From: Eoetvoesia sp035555955
GTDB lineage: Bacteria; Pseudomonadota; Gammaproteobacteria; Burkholderiales; Burkholderiaceae_B
DNA: 64,000 bases
Direction of reading: 5' to 3'
Assembly (NCBI RefSeq): GCF_035555955.1
Contig: NZ_DATMGA010000028.1
Location: forward strand, 62,001 to 126,000
Below are positions 1 through 7,198 of this stretch, in pieces. Position 1 is the stretch's first letter, and every line of letters starts with the position of its first letter. Made by a program: the position numbers and the translations under genes. Below the pieces are notes generated by a model. It ran no database searches. It was given only the letters and a program-made list of their open reading frames with translations, and was not told where the DNA came from.

Positions 1-1244
1 TGGACTACTACTTGGTGGCCAGCATGGTTGTCGCCCTGGTGGCGGTGGGCTGCCAGGTGCTGGTGGGCAGCTATTTGTCGTGGCGTGGGCGGCATTTCTT
101 CAGGCAGTTGGGGCGTATCTACCTGGGCTGGCTGCTGGCCGTGGCGGTTATTGCCGTGTTGGCGGTGCTGCTGCAGGTGGCCGAAAGCTATTCGCGCATC
201 TGGCTGGTGCTAACGGTGGTGCTGGCGTTGTTACTGGGGTCGGTGTTTCGGCTGTGTATTTTCTTGTTCCTGCGCTACACGCGGGTGCGCGGGCGCAACC
301 TGAAGCGGGTGCTGGTTGTCGAGTCGGGCGATTCGGCGGCCAATTTGCGGGCCAGGCGTGCGCTGCTGCCCGAGCATGGCTACAAGGTGGTGCAGACCCT
401 TCCTTTTGGGCGCAGCGAGGAATGGCTGGCGCAGGTTGGGCAGGCCGTGGCGCAAAGCGGGGCGCACGAGTTGTGGCTGTGCCTGCCGCTGGAAGAGGGG
501 CGGTTCATCAAGTCCATCTTGCATGCGCTGCGGCTGCAGACGGTGGATATTCGCTACTTCCCGGATCTGGGCGATTTGCCCCTGCTGAACCACCGGGTGG
601 GCGAAGTGGCGGGCTTGTATACGCTGGACCTTAGCCGCAGCCCCATGGAGGGGCCGGCGCGGCTGGTGAAGCGGGCCGAGGACCTGGTAGTGGGGGGCTT
701 GCTTTCGGTGCTGGTGCTGCCGGTTTGCCTGGTGGTGGCGGTGGCCATTAAATGCACGTCGCGCGGGCCGGTGATTTTCAAGCAGTATCGCACGGGCATC
801 AATGGCCGGCAGTTCAAGGTGTATAAGTTCCGGTCCATGGAGGTGCACGAAGAGGCCTCGGGCCAGGTTACCCAGGCCAGCCACGGCGACCCGCGCGTCA
901 CGCGCCTGGGGGCGTTCTTGCGCCGCACCAGCCTGGACGAACTGCCGCAGTTCTTCAATGTGCTTCAAGGCCGGATGTCGCTGGTGGGGCCGCGCCCGCA
1001 TGCCCTGGCGCACAATGAATACTACAAAGAGGTGGTCGAATCGTACATGCAGCGCCACAAGGTCAAGCCGGGTATTACCGGCTGGGCGCAGGTGAACGGC
1101 TATCGCGGCGAAACCGACACGCTGGAAAAAATGGAAAAGCGGGTGGAGTACGACCTTTGGTACATCAATAACTGGTCTTTGGGGCTGGACCTGAAGATTG
1201 TTCTGCAAACCGTGTTTAAGGGTTTCTTCAATTCCCAGCCGTAA
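1..1244 (+). CDS. Undecaprenyl-phosphate sugar phosphotransferase (WcaJ-like), 5' end outside window
   Basis: Membrane enzyme that moves a sugar-1-phosphate from a nucleotide sugar onto undecaprenyl phosphate, the first step in building an exopolysaccharide or O-unit. The frame is open to the left edge (codons from base 3), so the N-terminus is missing; the TTG at 12 is probably internal. About 413 residues are visible: hydrophobic N-terminal segments, a poorly conserved middle domain, another membrane segment near residues 225-245, then the bacterial sugar transferase domain with KFRSM, DELPQ, GPRP and PGITGWAQVNG. The next gene, a glycosyltransferase 18 bases downstream, fits a polysaccharide operon. 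Which sugar is transferred cannot be read from the sequence. Confidence 0.93.
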   Translation, partial: DYYLVASMVVALVAVGCQVLVGSYLSWRGRHFFRQLGRIYLGWLLAVAVIAVLAVLLQVAESYSRIWLVLTVVLALLLGSVFRLCIFLFLRYTRVRGRNLKRVLVVESGDSAANLRARRALLPEHGYKVVQTLPFGRSEEWLAQVGQAVAQSGAHELWLCLPLEEGRFIKSILHALRLQTVDIRYFPDLGDLPLLNHRVGEVAGLYTLDLSRSPMEGPARLVKRAEDLVVGGLLSVLVLPVCLVVAVAIKCTSRGPVIFKQYRTGINGRQFKVYKFRSMEVHEEASGQVTQASHGDPRVTRLGAFLRRTSLDELPQFFNVLQGRMSLVGPRPHALAHNEYYKEVVESYMQRHKVKPGITGWAQVNGYRGETDTLEKMEKRVEYDLWYINNWSLGLDLKIVLQTVFKGFFNSQP

Positions 1245-1262
1245 GGCGGGGGGTATCGTTGA

Positions 1263-2201
1263 ATGCCGGGGATGGAAAATTTGCGCATCGAGGTTGTGGT
1301 TCCCACGTATAACGGCGGCGGCGTGTGGCGGGTTGCGGCGCAGGCGTTGGCCGGCGCCGTAGAGGCCAGCGGGCTGGAGATTGGCGTTTTGGTGGTGGAT
1401 TCCTCTTCGCGCGATTCATCCGCGCAAGTGGCGCGGGACGCCGGGTTCCAGGTGATGGTAATCGACTCGCGCAGCTTCGACCACGGCGGCACCCGCAATA
1501 TGGCGGCGTTGGAACATTGCACCGGCTGCGATGTGGTGGTGTTCTTGACGCAAGACGCCATTATGCAGGGGCCGGATTCGCTGGCCCGCCTGGTGGAAGC
1601 CTTTGCCGACCCCAGTGTGGCCGTGGCCTATGGCAGGCAGTTGCCGCATGAAAACGCCAACCCCATTGCCACGCATGCGCGCTTGTTTAATTATGGTGTT
1701 CGAAGCTATATAAGCGGGTTGGACGATAAAGCTGCCATGGGGCTGAAGGCGGTGTTCACCTCGAATGCGTTTGCCGCCTACCGTTTGTCGGTGTTTGCGG
1801 AGCTGGGCGGATTCCCGGAAAAAACCATACTCAGCGAAGACATGTACTTTGCCGCGAAGGCGGTGTCCGCCGGCTACAAAGTGGCCTACGTGGCCGAGGC
1901 CACGGTGCGCCATTCCCACAACTACACGCCGTTGGAAGAGTTCAAACGCTACTTCGACATAGGCGTTTTCCAGCGCGACGAGGCCTGGATAGGCCGGGAG
2001 TTCGGCGGCGCCGGGGGAGAGGGCAAGCGGTTCCTGGTCTCCGAGGCGCGTTATTTATTGACGAAAGCGCCGCTGTGGCTGCCCAGAGCCTGGGTGCATG
2101 ATTTTCTGAAGATTGTTGGGTACAAGCTGGGCAAGAACTACCAGCGGTTGCCTATGAGGCTAAGGCGCGGGTTCAGTATGAATGGGAAGCATTGGGGGTA
2201 G
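1263..2201 (+). CDS. Family 2 glycosyltransferase (rhamnosyltransferase-like)
   Basis: Cytoplasmic glycosyltransferase adding a sugar during polysaccharide or O-antigen assembly. The 312-residue GT-A fold opens with VVVPTYNGG, continues with the nucleotide-binding VVDSSSRD and the FDHGGTRN segment typical of RfbN-type rhamnosyltransferases, then TQDAI in the metal-binding position and a SEDMYF acceptor-side motif near residue 190. It follows the sugar phosphotransferase closely, so the two are probably cotranscribed. ATG at 1263 is taken as start; ATG at 1272 is a possible alternative. The rhamnose specificity is family-level inference only. The gene converges with the HigA antitoxin, only 9 bases away, with no visible terminator. 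Confidence 0.88.
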   Translation: MPGMENLRIEVVVPTYNGGGVWRVAAQALAGAVEASGLEIGVLVVDSSSRDSSAQVARDAGFQVMVIDSRSFDHGGTRNMAALEHCTGCDVVVFLTQDAIMQGPDSLARLVEAFADPSVAVAYGRQLPHENANPIATHARLFNYGVRSYISGLDDKAAMGLKAVFTSNAFAAYRLSVFAELGGFPEKTILSEDMYFAAKAVSAGYKVAYVAEATVRHSHNYTPLEEFKRYFDIGVFQRDEAWIGREFGGAGGEGKRFLVSEARYLLTKAPLWLPRAWVHDFLKIVGYKLGKNYQRLPMRLRRGFSMNGKHWG

Positions 2202-2210
2202 GGGGGCACG

Positions 2211-2495
2211 TTAAGCCGCTTCTTGAATCATGCGTACTGGGGGCTGCTTGTGCTGCATGGCACGCCATAGGTCGTAGTTCGTTTGCAGATTCATCCAGAA
2301 GCGCGCGGTGCTTACGCCGGCGGCTTCCAGCCTGATTGCCAGGTCGGGGCTAATTCCAGCATGGCCGTTTAATACCCGTGAGAGCGCGGGCCGGGACATG
2401 CTTAGCCTTTCCGCAGCATCGCTAACAGACAGCTCCAAGGGCTCAAAAACCATTTCGCGCAGCATTTCGCCTGGATGGGGGTGATGATGAATCAT
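2211..2495 (-). CDS. higA: HigA-family antitoxin
   Basis: Antitoxin and DNA-binding autorepressor of a type II toxin-antitoxin pair. The 94-residue protein begins HPHPGEMLREM and carries a Cro/XRE helix-turn-helix (SVSDAAERLSMSRPALSRVLNG), followed by the conserved ISPDLAIRLEAAG and NLQTNYDLW segments of the VapI/HigA family. The start at 2495 is chosen because AAGGAA precedes it at suitable spacing; longer open sequence upstream overlaps the toxin gene. It lies 11 bases downstream of the toxin, the toxin-first order typical of HigBA. Similarity is at family level; no target data can be read from the sequence. Confidence 0.9.
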   Translation of the reverse strand: MIHHHPHPGEMLREMVFEPLELSVSDAAERLSMSRPALSRVLNGHAGISPDLAIRLEAAGVSTARFWMNLQTNYDLWRAMQHKQPPVRMIQEAA

Positions 2496-2506
2496 GAGGT
2501 GTTCCT

Positions 2507-2785
2507 TCAATGGTAGTCTTGGTAATCCACGAGTTCGACATTCGCCCCGGCAAAACGAAATGTCACGCGCCAATTACCGTTTACCGATACAGACCAATGG
2601 CCGTTCAAATTGCCTTGCAGTTGATGCAATTGCAATTTAGGCAGATTCAGCTCGACCGGTGTTTGGGCTGCGTCCAATAGCGCGAGGATCATGGTGAGTT
2701 TTTTTGCGTGTGCAGCCTGAATACCGCTTTTTGACCCCGTTTCATAGAACAATTTCAGCCCTTTATGGCAAAAACCAATAATCAT
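2507..2785 (-). CDS. higB: HigB-type RelE-superfamily toxin
   Basis: Ribosome-associated mRNA endonuclease toxin, by family. The 92-residue protein has the compact RelE/HigB layout: GLKLFYETGSKSGIQ near the N-terminus, the helix with LDAAQTPVELN, the LHQLQGN segment and the WSVSVNGNWRVTFRF strand pair that precedes the catalytic C-terminus, ending in VELVDYQDYH. The GFCHKGLKLFYE opening matches plasmid-maintenance (HigB-1) proteins. It is transcribed first, followed by higA. No strong ribosome binding site is visible. This is the first of two pairs inserted between the polysaccharide genes. Confidence 0.9.
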   Translation of the reverse strand: MIIGFCHKGLKLFYETGSKSGIQAAHAKKLTMILALLDAAQTPVELNLPKLQLHQLQGNLNGHWSVSVNGNWRVTFRFAGANVELVDYQDYH

Positions 2786-3015
2786 GTCAGCATATTTAAG
2801 GCGGGTTTATATGGGGTTGGCGTTTCTGTAGTGCGGTGCGCAAGCCTGTGAACGTTGCTTGTTGGGTTATTTCATTGGGTTGATCGTAGTAGCATGATCA
2901 TTGTATGCCGTAACGGCACGAGGCACAATACCCATTGCGATACTGCTGCTGCCTGAGAGCGATGTCACGTACGGATTTCTAATGTCAGCTTGGCTATTCG
3001 TCTTGATTGATATTA

Positions 3016-3035
3016 AACTAGTCAGATGACTGGTT
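3016..3035. promoter_or_regulatory. Inverted repeat, probable operator of the Phd/VapC pair
   Basis: Two 9-base arms, AACTAGTCA and TGACTGGTT, match at 8 of 9 positions when one is reversed and complemented, with a 2-base centre. The repeat ends 12 bases before the antitoxin start. Phd/VapC-type antitoxins normally bind such palindromes to repress their own operon; the assignment here is positional inference. Confidence 0.5.
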
Positions 3036-3047
3036 ATTGGGGTAAAA

Positions 3048-3305
3048 ATGAAAACCTGGCCTGTACAAGACGCGAAAGCGCGTTTCAGTGAGTTTCTTGA
3101 TGCTTGCCTTGCCGATGGGCCGCAAATGGTTACGCGCCGTGGCAATGAAGAGGCGGTATTGGTGCCGGTTGCTGAATGGCGGCGGCTGCAGGCGGCGGCT
3201 CGACCATCGCTTAAACAGTTGCTGCTCTCGGATGAAGCGCGCACCGAATACCTGGCGCCACCGCGTAGAGCGATCCGGCGGCGGCGTGTTGAGCCGATTC
3301 GTTAG
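3048..3305 (+). CDS. Phd/YefM-family antitoxin
   Basis: Antitoxin for the PIN-domain toxin encoded 8 bases downstream. The 85-residue protein has the Phd/YefM N-terminal dimer and DNA-binding fold (MKTWPVQDAKARFSEFLDAC, then VTRRGNEEAVLVPVAEW), followed by a C-terminal tail rich in Arg and Pro that by family wraps the toxin. ATG at 3048 gives the canonical opening. Pairing with a PIN toxin rather than a RelE/YoeB toxin is common for the StbD/FitA-like branch. A near-perfect inverted repeat just upstream suggests autoregulation. Confidence 0.9.
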   Translation: MKTWPVQDAKARFSEFLDACLADGPQMVTRRGNEEAVLVPVAEWRRLQAAARPSLKQLLLSDEARTEYLAPPRRAIRRRRVEPIR

Positions 3306-3313
3306 GTAGTGTC

Positions 3314-3715
3314 ATGTATCTGCTGGATACCAACGTTATCTCGGAGCTGCGTCGGCCCCGGCCACATGGTGCCGTGGTTGCCTGGCTGCAGACGGTGGAT
3401 GAAAACGATTTATATTTGTCGGCCGTGACCTTGGGAGAGATTCAAGCGGGCATCGAGTTGACCCGTGACCAGGATCCCGCCAAAGCGGACGAGATCACGC
3501 GGTGGGCCGATTTGGTTGCGGGTACGTATAACGTGTTGCCTATGGAAGCTGAAACTTTCCGGCTTTGGGCACGGCTTATGCATGGCCGTTCCGACACCTT
3601 GTACGAAGATGCCATGATCGCTGCAACCGCGAAGCAGCACATGCTTACCGTAGTCACCCGCAACGTGGGCGACTTCATGCACTTTGGTGTAGAGGTTTTT
3701 AACCCGTTTGAATAA
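3314..3715 (+). CDS. VapC/FitB-type PIN-domain toxin
   Basis: Predicted Mg2+-dependent ribonuclease toxin. The 133-residue PIN domain shows the acidic site in order: the first Asp in YLLDTNVISE, Glu in TLGEIQAGIE, Asp in YEDAMIAATA and Asp in TRNVGDF. LDTNVISELRRP and the C-terminal VEVFNPF are typical of the FitB/StbB-like branch. It is cotranscribed with the Phd-type antitoxin. By family, VapC toxins cut tRNAs or rRNA; the target here is unknown. GC content and codon use resemble the neighbouring genes. Confidence 0.92.
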   Translation: MYLLDTNVISELRRPRPHGAVVAWLQTVDENDLYLSAVTLGEIQAGIELTRDQDPAKADEITRWADLVAGTYNVLPMEAETFRLWARLMHGRSDTLYEDAMIAATAKQHMLTVVTRNVGDFMHFGVEVFNPFE

Positions 3716-3728
3716 TGCTTGTTTTGAG

Positions 3729-3839
3729 CTAGTTGAACGATTCCACGGTGTGCTGCACGATTTCCATATACCACGGCACGGGGATGGGATCGGCTGGCTG
3801 GCATGTCCAGGTGCCGTTTGGCGCATGGCCATTGGCGGG
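3729..3839 (-). pseudogene. C-terminal remnant of an unidentified protein
   Basis: Read on the minus strand, this stretch encodes about 36 residues without a start, including TWTCQPADPIPVPWYMEIV and ending ESFN at a TAG. It abuts the end of galE. A second, shorter copy at 6830-6877 keeps the same frame, with PWHMEIVQHTAESFD before a TAG, and several of the base differences are synonymous, so it behaves like former coding sequence. The parent protein was not recognised. It may be the end of a polysaccharide-locus gene truncated by rearrangement. Confidence 0.5.
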
Positions 3840-4856
3840 CTAGTCTTTGACTGATTGCCGCATTTCCCAGCGCCAGGCGTCTTCGCACATTTCCTTTATG
3901 CCCTTGCCGGCTTTCCAGCCCAGCTTTTGTTCCGCAAACGTGGTGTCGGCCCAGCACGAGGCAATGTCGCCGGCGCGGCGGCCGGTTATTTCGTAGGCCA
4001 CGGGCCGGCCGCTGGCGGCTTCGAAAGCGCGCACCATGTCCAGCACCGAATAGCCTTCGCCGGTGCCCAGGTTTACCGTCAGCATGTCTTGCTGGGCGGC
4101 TTCGCAGTAGCGTAGCGCGGCCAGGTGGCCTTCGGCCAGGTCCATAACGTGAATGTAGTCGCGCACGCCCGTGCCGTCGGGGGTGTCGTAGTCGTTGCCG
4201 AATACGTGCAGTTTTTCGCGCTGGCCGGTGGCCACCTGCGCCACATAGGGCATAAGATTATTGGGCACGCCTTGCGGGGCTTCGCCGATCAGGCCGCTGG
4301 GGTGCGCGCCCACCGGGTTGAAATAGCGCAGGCGCGCAATGCGCCAGCCTGGCTCGCTGTTGTACAGGTTTTCCAGAATGTCTTCGACCACCAGCTTGGT
4401 GTGGCCATAGGGGTTGGTGGCGCTGCGCGAATGGTGTTCCGGTATGGGCAGGATGGAAGGCTCGCCGTAGACCGTGGCGGAAGATGAAAATATGAATGTG
4501 CGCACGTCGGCGCGCTGCATGGCGCTTAGCAGTTGCACGCTGCCGTTGATGTTGTTGTCGTAATAGCTTAGGGGGACTTGGGTGGATTCGCCCACCGCCT
4601 TCAGCCCCGCAAAGTGCATGACGGCGCTTATGCTATGGCTGGCGAATACGCCGTCCAGCGTTTGGGCGTCGCGGATATCGCCCTGGATAAACGTGGGTGG
4701 TGTACCGGTAATGCGCTCGATGCGGTCGAGTACCGAGCGCGCGCTGTTGCACAGGTTGTCCAGAATGACGACCTGGTAGCCGGCTTGCTGCAGCACTACT
4801 GTGGCATGGCTGCCGATAAAGCCGGCGCCGCCGGTAACCAGGATGGAGGTATTCAT
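3840..4856 (-). CDS. galE: UDP-glucose 4-epimerase
   Basis: Interconverts UDP-glucose and UDP-galactose in the cytoplasm, supplying galactose residues for surface polysaccharide. An extended short-chain dehydrogenase of 338 residues: NAD-binding GGAGFIGSH at the N-terminus, FSSSATVYG with the catalytic Ser, the YGHTK Tyr-Lys pair, and LRYFNPVGAHPSG downstream. Start at 4856 places the Rossmann motif at the usual distance; ATG at 4877 would add seven residues, and neither has a clear ribosome binding site. It lies among glycosyltransferases on the opposite strand to them. A 67-bp copy of its 3' part recurs at 6873-6939. Confidence 0.95.
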   Translation of the reverse strand: MNTSILVTGGAGFIGSHATVVLQQAGYQVVILDNLCNSARSVLDRIERITGTPPTFIQGDIRDAQTLDGVFASHSISAVMHFAGLKAVGESTQVPLSYYDNNINGSVQLLSAMQRADVRTFIFSSSATVYGEPSILPIPEHHSRSATNPYGHTKLVVEDILENLYNSEPGWRIARLRYFNPVGAHPSGLIGEAPQGVPNNLMPYVAQVATGQREKLHVFGNDYDTPDGTGVRDYIHVMDLAEGHLAALRYCEAAQQDMLTVNLGTGEGYSVLDMVRAFEAASGRPVAYEITGRRAGDIASCWADTTFAEQKLGWKAGKGIKEMCEDAWRWEMRQSVKD

Positions 4857-4977
4857 GAATGGGAGAGTGGATTTCATCAAGTTACAATGTCGACGCTTGG
4901 TATGCTGGGTGATTCTTGCTTAATATTTATGTGCCGAATCGCTTAGGCCGAACATAACAATTACGCGGAACGTTGTG

Positions 4978-5733
4978 ATGAATTATAAGGAAGTCCCCAT
5001 TCAAACCGGGGCCTGGGGTTTGGATGGCATTTGCATTGTAAACGTCAAGACGTTTACCGAAAGGCGCGCGCATATCGAAGGTGAGCTGCGGCGTTTTGGG
5101 TTGGTGGGCGAGCTGGTGCTGGAACACGACGCCAACGAAATCACGCCCGAGCTCGATGACCGGTATTACCTGCCCAACCCCCAGCTTACCAATGGCCATA
5201 AGTCCTGTGGACTGAAGCACGTTGCCATTATGCAAAGAGTCGTGGCACGGGGCTGGCGGTATTGCCTGGTGCTGGAAGACGACGCCATTTTGCACCGCGA
5301 CTTCAAGCAGGGCGTCGAGAACGCGCTGCGCGAGCTGAAACGCGATTACGCCAACACCCCCGCCGTGGCGTTCATTGGCTGCGGCGGCAACTGGTACACG
5401 CCGCGCAGCCAGCGCAAAAAAGGGCAGCACCTATACCCCGCGCGCAAAGGGCGCTTTACCGATTCATACATCATCAACGCCGAAGCGGCGCAACAGCGCC
5501 TGGACTGGATCGCCCGCAACAAAATGCGCAACGCCATCGACAACGCGTTCGACATCATGGACACGGAGCTGGGCATCCAAATGCTGTGGCTGGAGCCCAC
5601 CGTGGTCGAGCAGGGCACCAAGCGTGGCCTGTTCGATTCTACCCTGGAAGGCCGCTGGCCTTCCGCCATTCAAGGGTTCCTGCATGCCTGGGAAAAGTTT
5701 CGCCGCAAATATTTGTACCAGTTGTGGCGGTAG
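4978..5733 (+). CDS. Family 25 glycosyltransferase (LPS biosynthesis type)
   Basis: Predicted galactosyl- or glucosyltransferase acting on lipopolysaccharide or capsule. The 251-residue protein has the GT25 order: ICIVNVKTFTERRAHIE with the donor-site RR, GHKSCGLKHVAIMQ, then CLVLEDDAILHRDF with the metal-binding acidic EDD, and DSYIINAEAAQ further on. ATG at 4978 is used; a GTG one codon earlier is possible. It is divergent from galE across about 120 bases. Its last 30 bases, across the stop, are repeated at 6941-6970, bracketing an inserted Rpn module. Confidence 0.88.
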   Translation: MNYKEVPIQTGAWGLDGICIVNVKTFTERRAHIEGELRRFGLVGELVLEHDANEITPELDDRYYLPNPQLTNGHKSCGLKHVAIMQRVVARGWRYCLVLEDDAILHRDFKQGVENALRELKRDYANTPAVAFIGCGGNWYTPRSQRKKGQHLYPARKGRFTDSYIINAEAAQQRLDWIARNKMRNAIDNAFDIMDTELGIQMLWLEPTVVEQGTKRGLFDSTLEGRWPSAIQGFLHAWEKFRRKYLYQLWR

Positions 5734-5741
5734 AGGAAAGC
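5712..5741 (+). repeat. Direct repeat A: 3' end of the GT25 gene
   Basis: Thirty bases spanning the GT25 stop codon that recur with one difference at 6941-6970. Between the two copies lie the Rpn module and the galE-derived fragment, so the pair marks the edges of a rearranged segment of about 1.2 kb. Confidence 0.75.
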
Positions 5742-6819
5742 TGTTTTGCGGGTCAGCCCACTTTCTTTGTCGCCGATGCCGTAGTTTTGCGCAGTGATAT
5801 TTGCATTCACTGGGTGGGGTGGCGGGGCTGGTTCTTTCTTCTTATAGTGCTTGCATTCATTACGCGTAGGATCCGGCATGAACAAGCACGACGCCAGCTA
5901 CCGCCTGTTGTTTCACAACCCGCATCTGGTACGGGGCTTGTTCCAGGGCATTGTGCGCGGCCCGTGGCTTAGCACTCTGGATTGGGAAGGCCTGCAGGCG
6001 CTGCCCACCGATTACATCTCCGACAAGCTGCGCCAGCGCCAGGGCGATTGCGTCTGGCGCATTCCGCGCCGGGACGGGCAGGCGTTGTTTTTGCTGTTGA
6101 TGCTGGAGCATCAGTCGAACAACGACCATGCCATGGCGCTGCGCATGCTGACCTACCGGGGCTTGCTGTACGAAACGCTGTTGCGGCGCGAGCCGGGCTT
6201 GTCGCCCACGGCCTTGCCGGCCGTGCTGCCGCTGGTGCTGTACAGCGGCGTGCCGCGCTGGAGCGCTGCGTTGGACGTGGGCGATCTCATTGAACCCGCG
6301 CCGCCGGGGTTGCAGGCGTATCAGCCTACGTTGCGGTATTTATTGCTGGATGAAGGGCAACTGGTGGAACAAGGCGGCTTGCCCGGCGATAACTTGGCGG
6401 CGCTGCTGTTTCGCCTGGAGCACAACCGGGGCCTGGAGGATGTACAAAACCTCATTCAAACCGTGTATAACTGTACCGAAGGGCCGCAATACCGCGAACT
6501 GCGCCGCGCATTCGTAAGCTGGACGCGCCACGTGCTGCTGCCGCGGGCCTTGCCGCAGGTGCAGGTGCCGCCCGTGGACGATTTACTGGAGATTACCGAT
6601 ATGTTGGCAGATCAATCACGATCGTGGACACATCAGTGGAAAATGGAAGGGATACAGGAGGGCGAGGTGGCTGTGTTGCTGCGCTTGTTGACGCGCAAGT
6701 TTGGCGTACTTCCCGAGCCTATTGAGAAGCGCGTACGGGGTGCAACCACGGCGCAATTGGAAACCTGGTCGCTGAATATTCTGGATGCTGAAACTTTGGA
6801 AGAGGTCTTCCTCGGCTAA
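5742..6819 (+). repeat. Rpn module, copy 1 (leader plus nuclease gene)
   Basis: About 1.08 kb nearly identical to 27501-28648. It consists of an about 135-base leader and the Rpn gene. The leader contains a 40-base segment (5775-5814) that occurs a third time at 26753-26792. Within it, CAGTGA (5792-5797) and TCACTG (5807-5812) form an inverted repeat, and TTGCATTCA occurs twice, 50 bases apart. No terminal inverted repeats or transposase are present. The leader may hold the promoter and operator of the gene. Confidence 0.8.
5878..6819 (+). CDS. Rpn-family recombination-promoting nuclease / putative transposase, copy 1
   Basis: By family (PF04754, RpnA-like), a PD-(D/E)xK DNA endonuclease that stimulates RecA-independent recombination; some members act in phage defence. 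The 313-residue protein has the signature KHDASYRLLFHNPHLVRG at its start, YISDKLRQRQGDCVWR with the catalytic Asp, and LEHQSNNDHAMALRM with the E-x-Q pair. The start is set by AGGA eight bases upstream of ATG 5878. Compared with copy 2 it lacks most of the EG-rich repeat near the C-terminus, having only EGIQEGE. The last 19 residues again match copy 2. The two copies differ by scattered substitutions. Confidence 0.9.
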   Translation: MNKHDASYRLLFHNPHLVRGLFQGIVRGPWLSTLDWEGLQALPTDYISDKLRQRQGDCVWRIPRRDGQALFLLLMLEHQSNNDHAMALRMLTYRGLLYETLLRREPGLSPTALPAVLPLVLYSGVPRWSAALDVGDLIEPAPPGLQAYQPTLRYLLLDEGQLVEQGGLPGDNLAALLFRLEHNRGLEDVQNLIQTVYNCTEGPQYRELRRAFVSWTRHVLLPRALPQVQVPPVDDLLEITDMLADQSRSWTHQWKMEGIQEGEVAVLLRLLTRKFGVLPEPIEKRVRGATTAQLETWSLNILDAETLEEVFLG

Positions 6820-6829
6820 ATCGTTCGAA

Positions 6830-6940
6830 CTAGTCGAATGATTCCGCGGTGTGTTGCACGATTTCCATATGCCACGGGCCGGCCGCTGGCGGCTTCGAAG
6901 GCGCGCACCATGTCCAGCACCGAATAGCCTTCGCCCGTGA
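6830..6940 (-). pseudogene. Mosaic scar: gene remnant joined to a galE fragment
   Basis: Bases 6830-6877 match 3729-3776 (the remnant beside galE) and 6873-6939 match 3999-4065 inside galE, the latter with two differences. The two parts meet at CCACGG, which occurs at both source positions, so this looks like a copy of the galE end that lost about 220 bases by recombination at a short homology. It is immediately followed by a copy of the GT25 gene end. The whole stretch 6820-7198 holds no intact gene: this scar, the repeat at 6941-6970, the terminator at 7014-7043 and presumably the IclR gene promoter. Confidence 0.7.
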
Positions 6941-6970
6941 TTTGTATCAGTTGTGGCGGTAGAGGAAAGC
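6941..6970 (+). repeat. Direct repeat B: second copy of the GT25 gene end
   Basis: Matches 5712-5741 with a single C-to-T difference, including the TAG stop. It is out of context here, with no GT25 coding sequence before it. This indicates that the Rpn module and galE scar were placed within, or duplicated together with, the end of the GT25 gene. Confidence 0.75.
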
Positions 6971-7013
6971 CATTTCATGTCTCCATGGAAGGCGGGATAA
7001 GCCGCTTTCATCT

Positions 7014-7043
7014 GCCCCGGTTCGAAGCCGGGGCTTTTGTTTT
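7014..7043 (+). terminator. Rho-independent terminator
   Basis: A 7-base-pair stem, GCCCCGG (7014-7020) with CCGGGGC (7028-7034), a 7-base loop and a following TTTTGTTTT tract. It would end transcripts coming from the Rpn module or the older polysaccharide operon, before the IclR gene. Confidence 0.75.
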
Positions 7044-7198
7044 GGATCTGGAGATTCTTGGGTTCGAAAGAAGCCGTCGGTGCTGATCGTCATGGAAAAC
7101 CCCGTATTGACGCTTTGCGGCTTGCCGCATAGACTTTTCTTATATTCTGAATGTATTCATCAATGCTGAATAAAAATAGGAATCGAGGTCCATCGATC

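Noticed and set aside
231..1208. Minus-strand open frame of 325 codons
   Set aside because: Antisense to the sugar phosphotransferase, whose catalytic motifs lie exactly there; the product is His/Arg/Gln-rich with no domain.
5742..6819. Rpn module as an insertion sequence
   Set aside because: The family name includes putative transposase, but no DDE or HUH transposase motifs, terminal inverted repeats or target duplication of usual type were seen. It is recorded as a repeated nuclease module.
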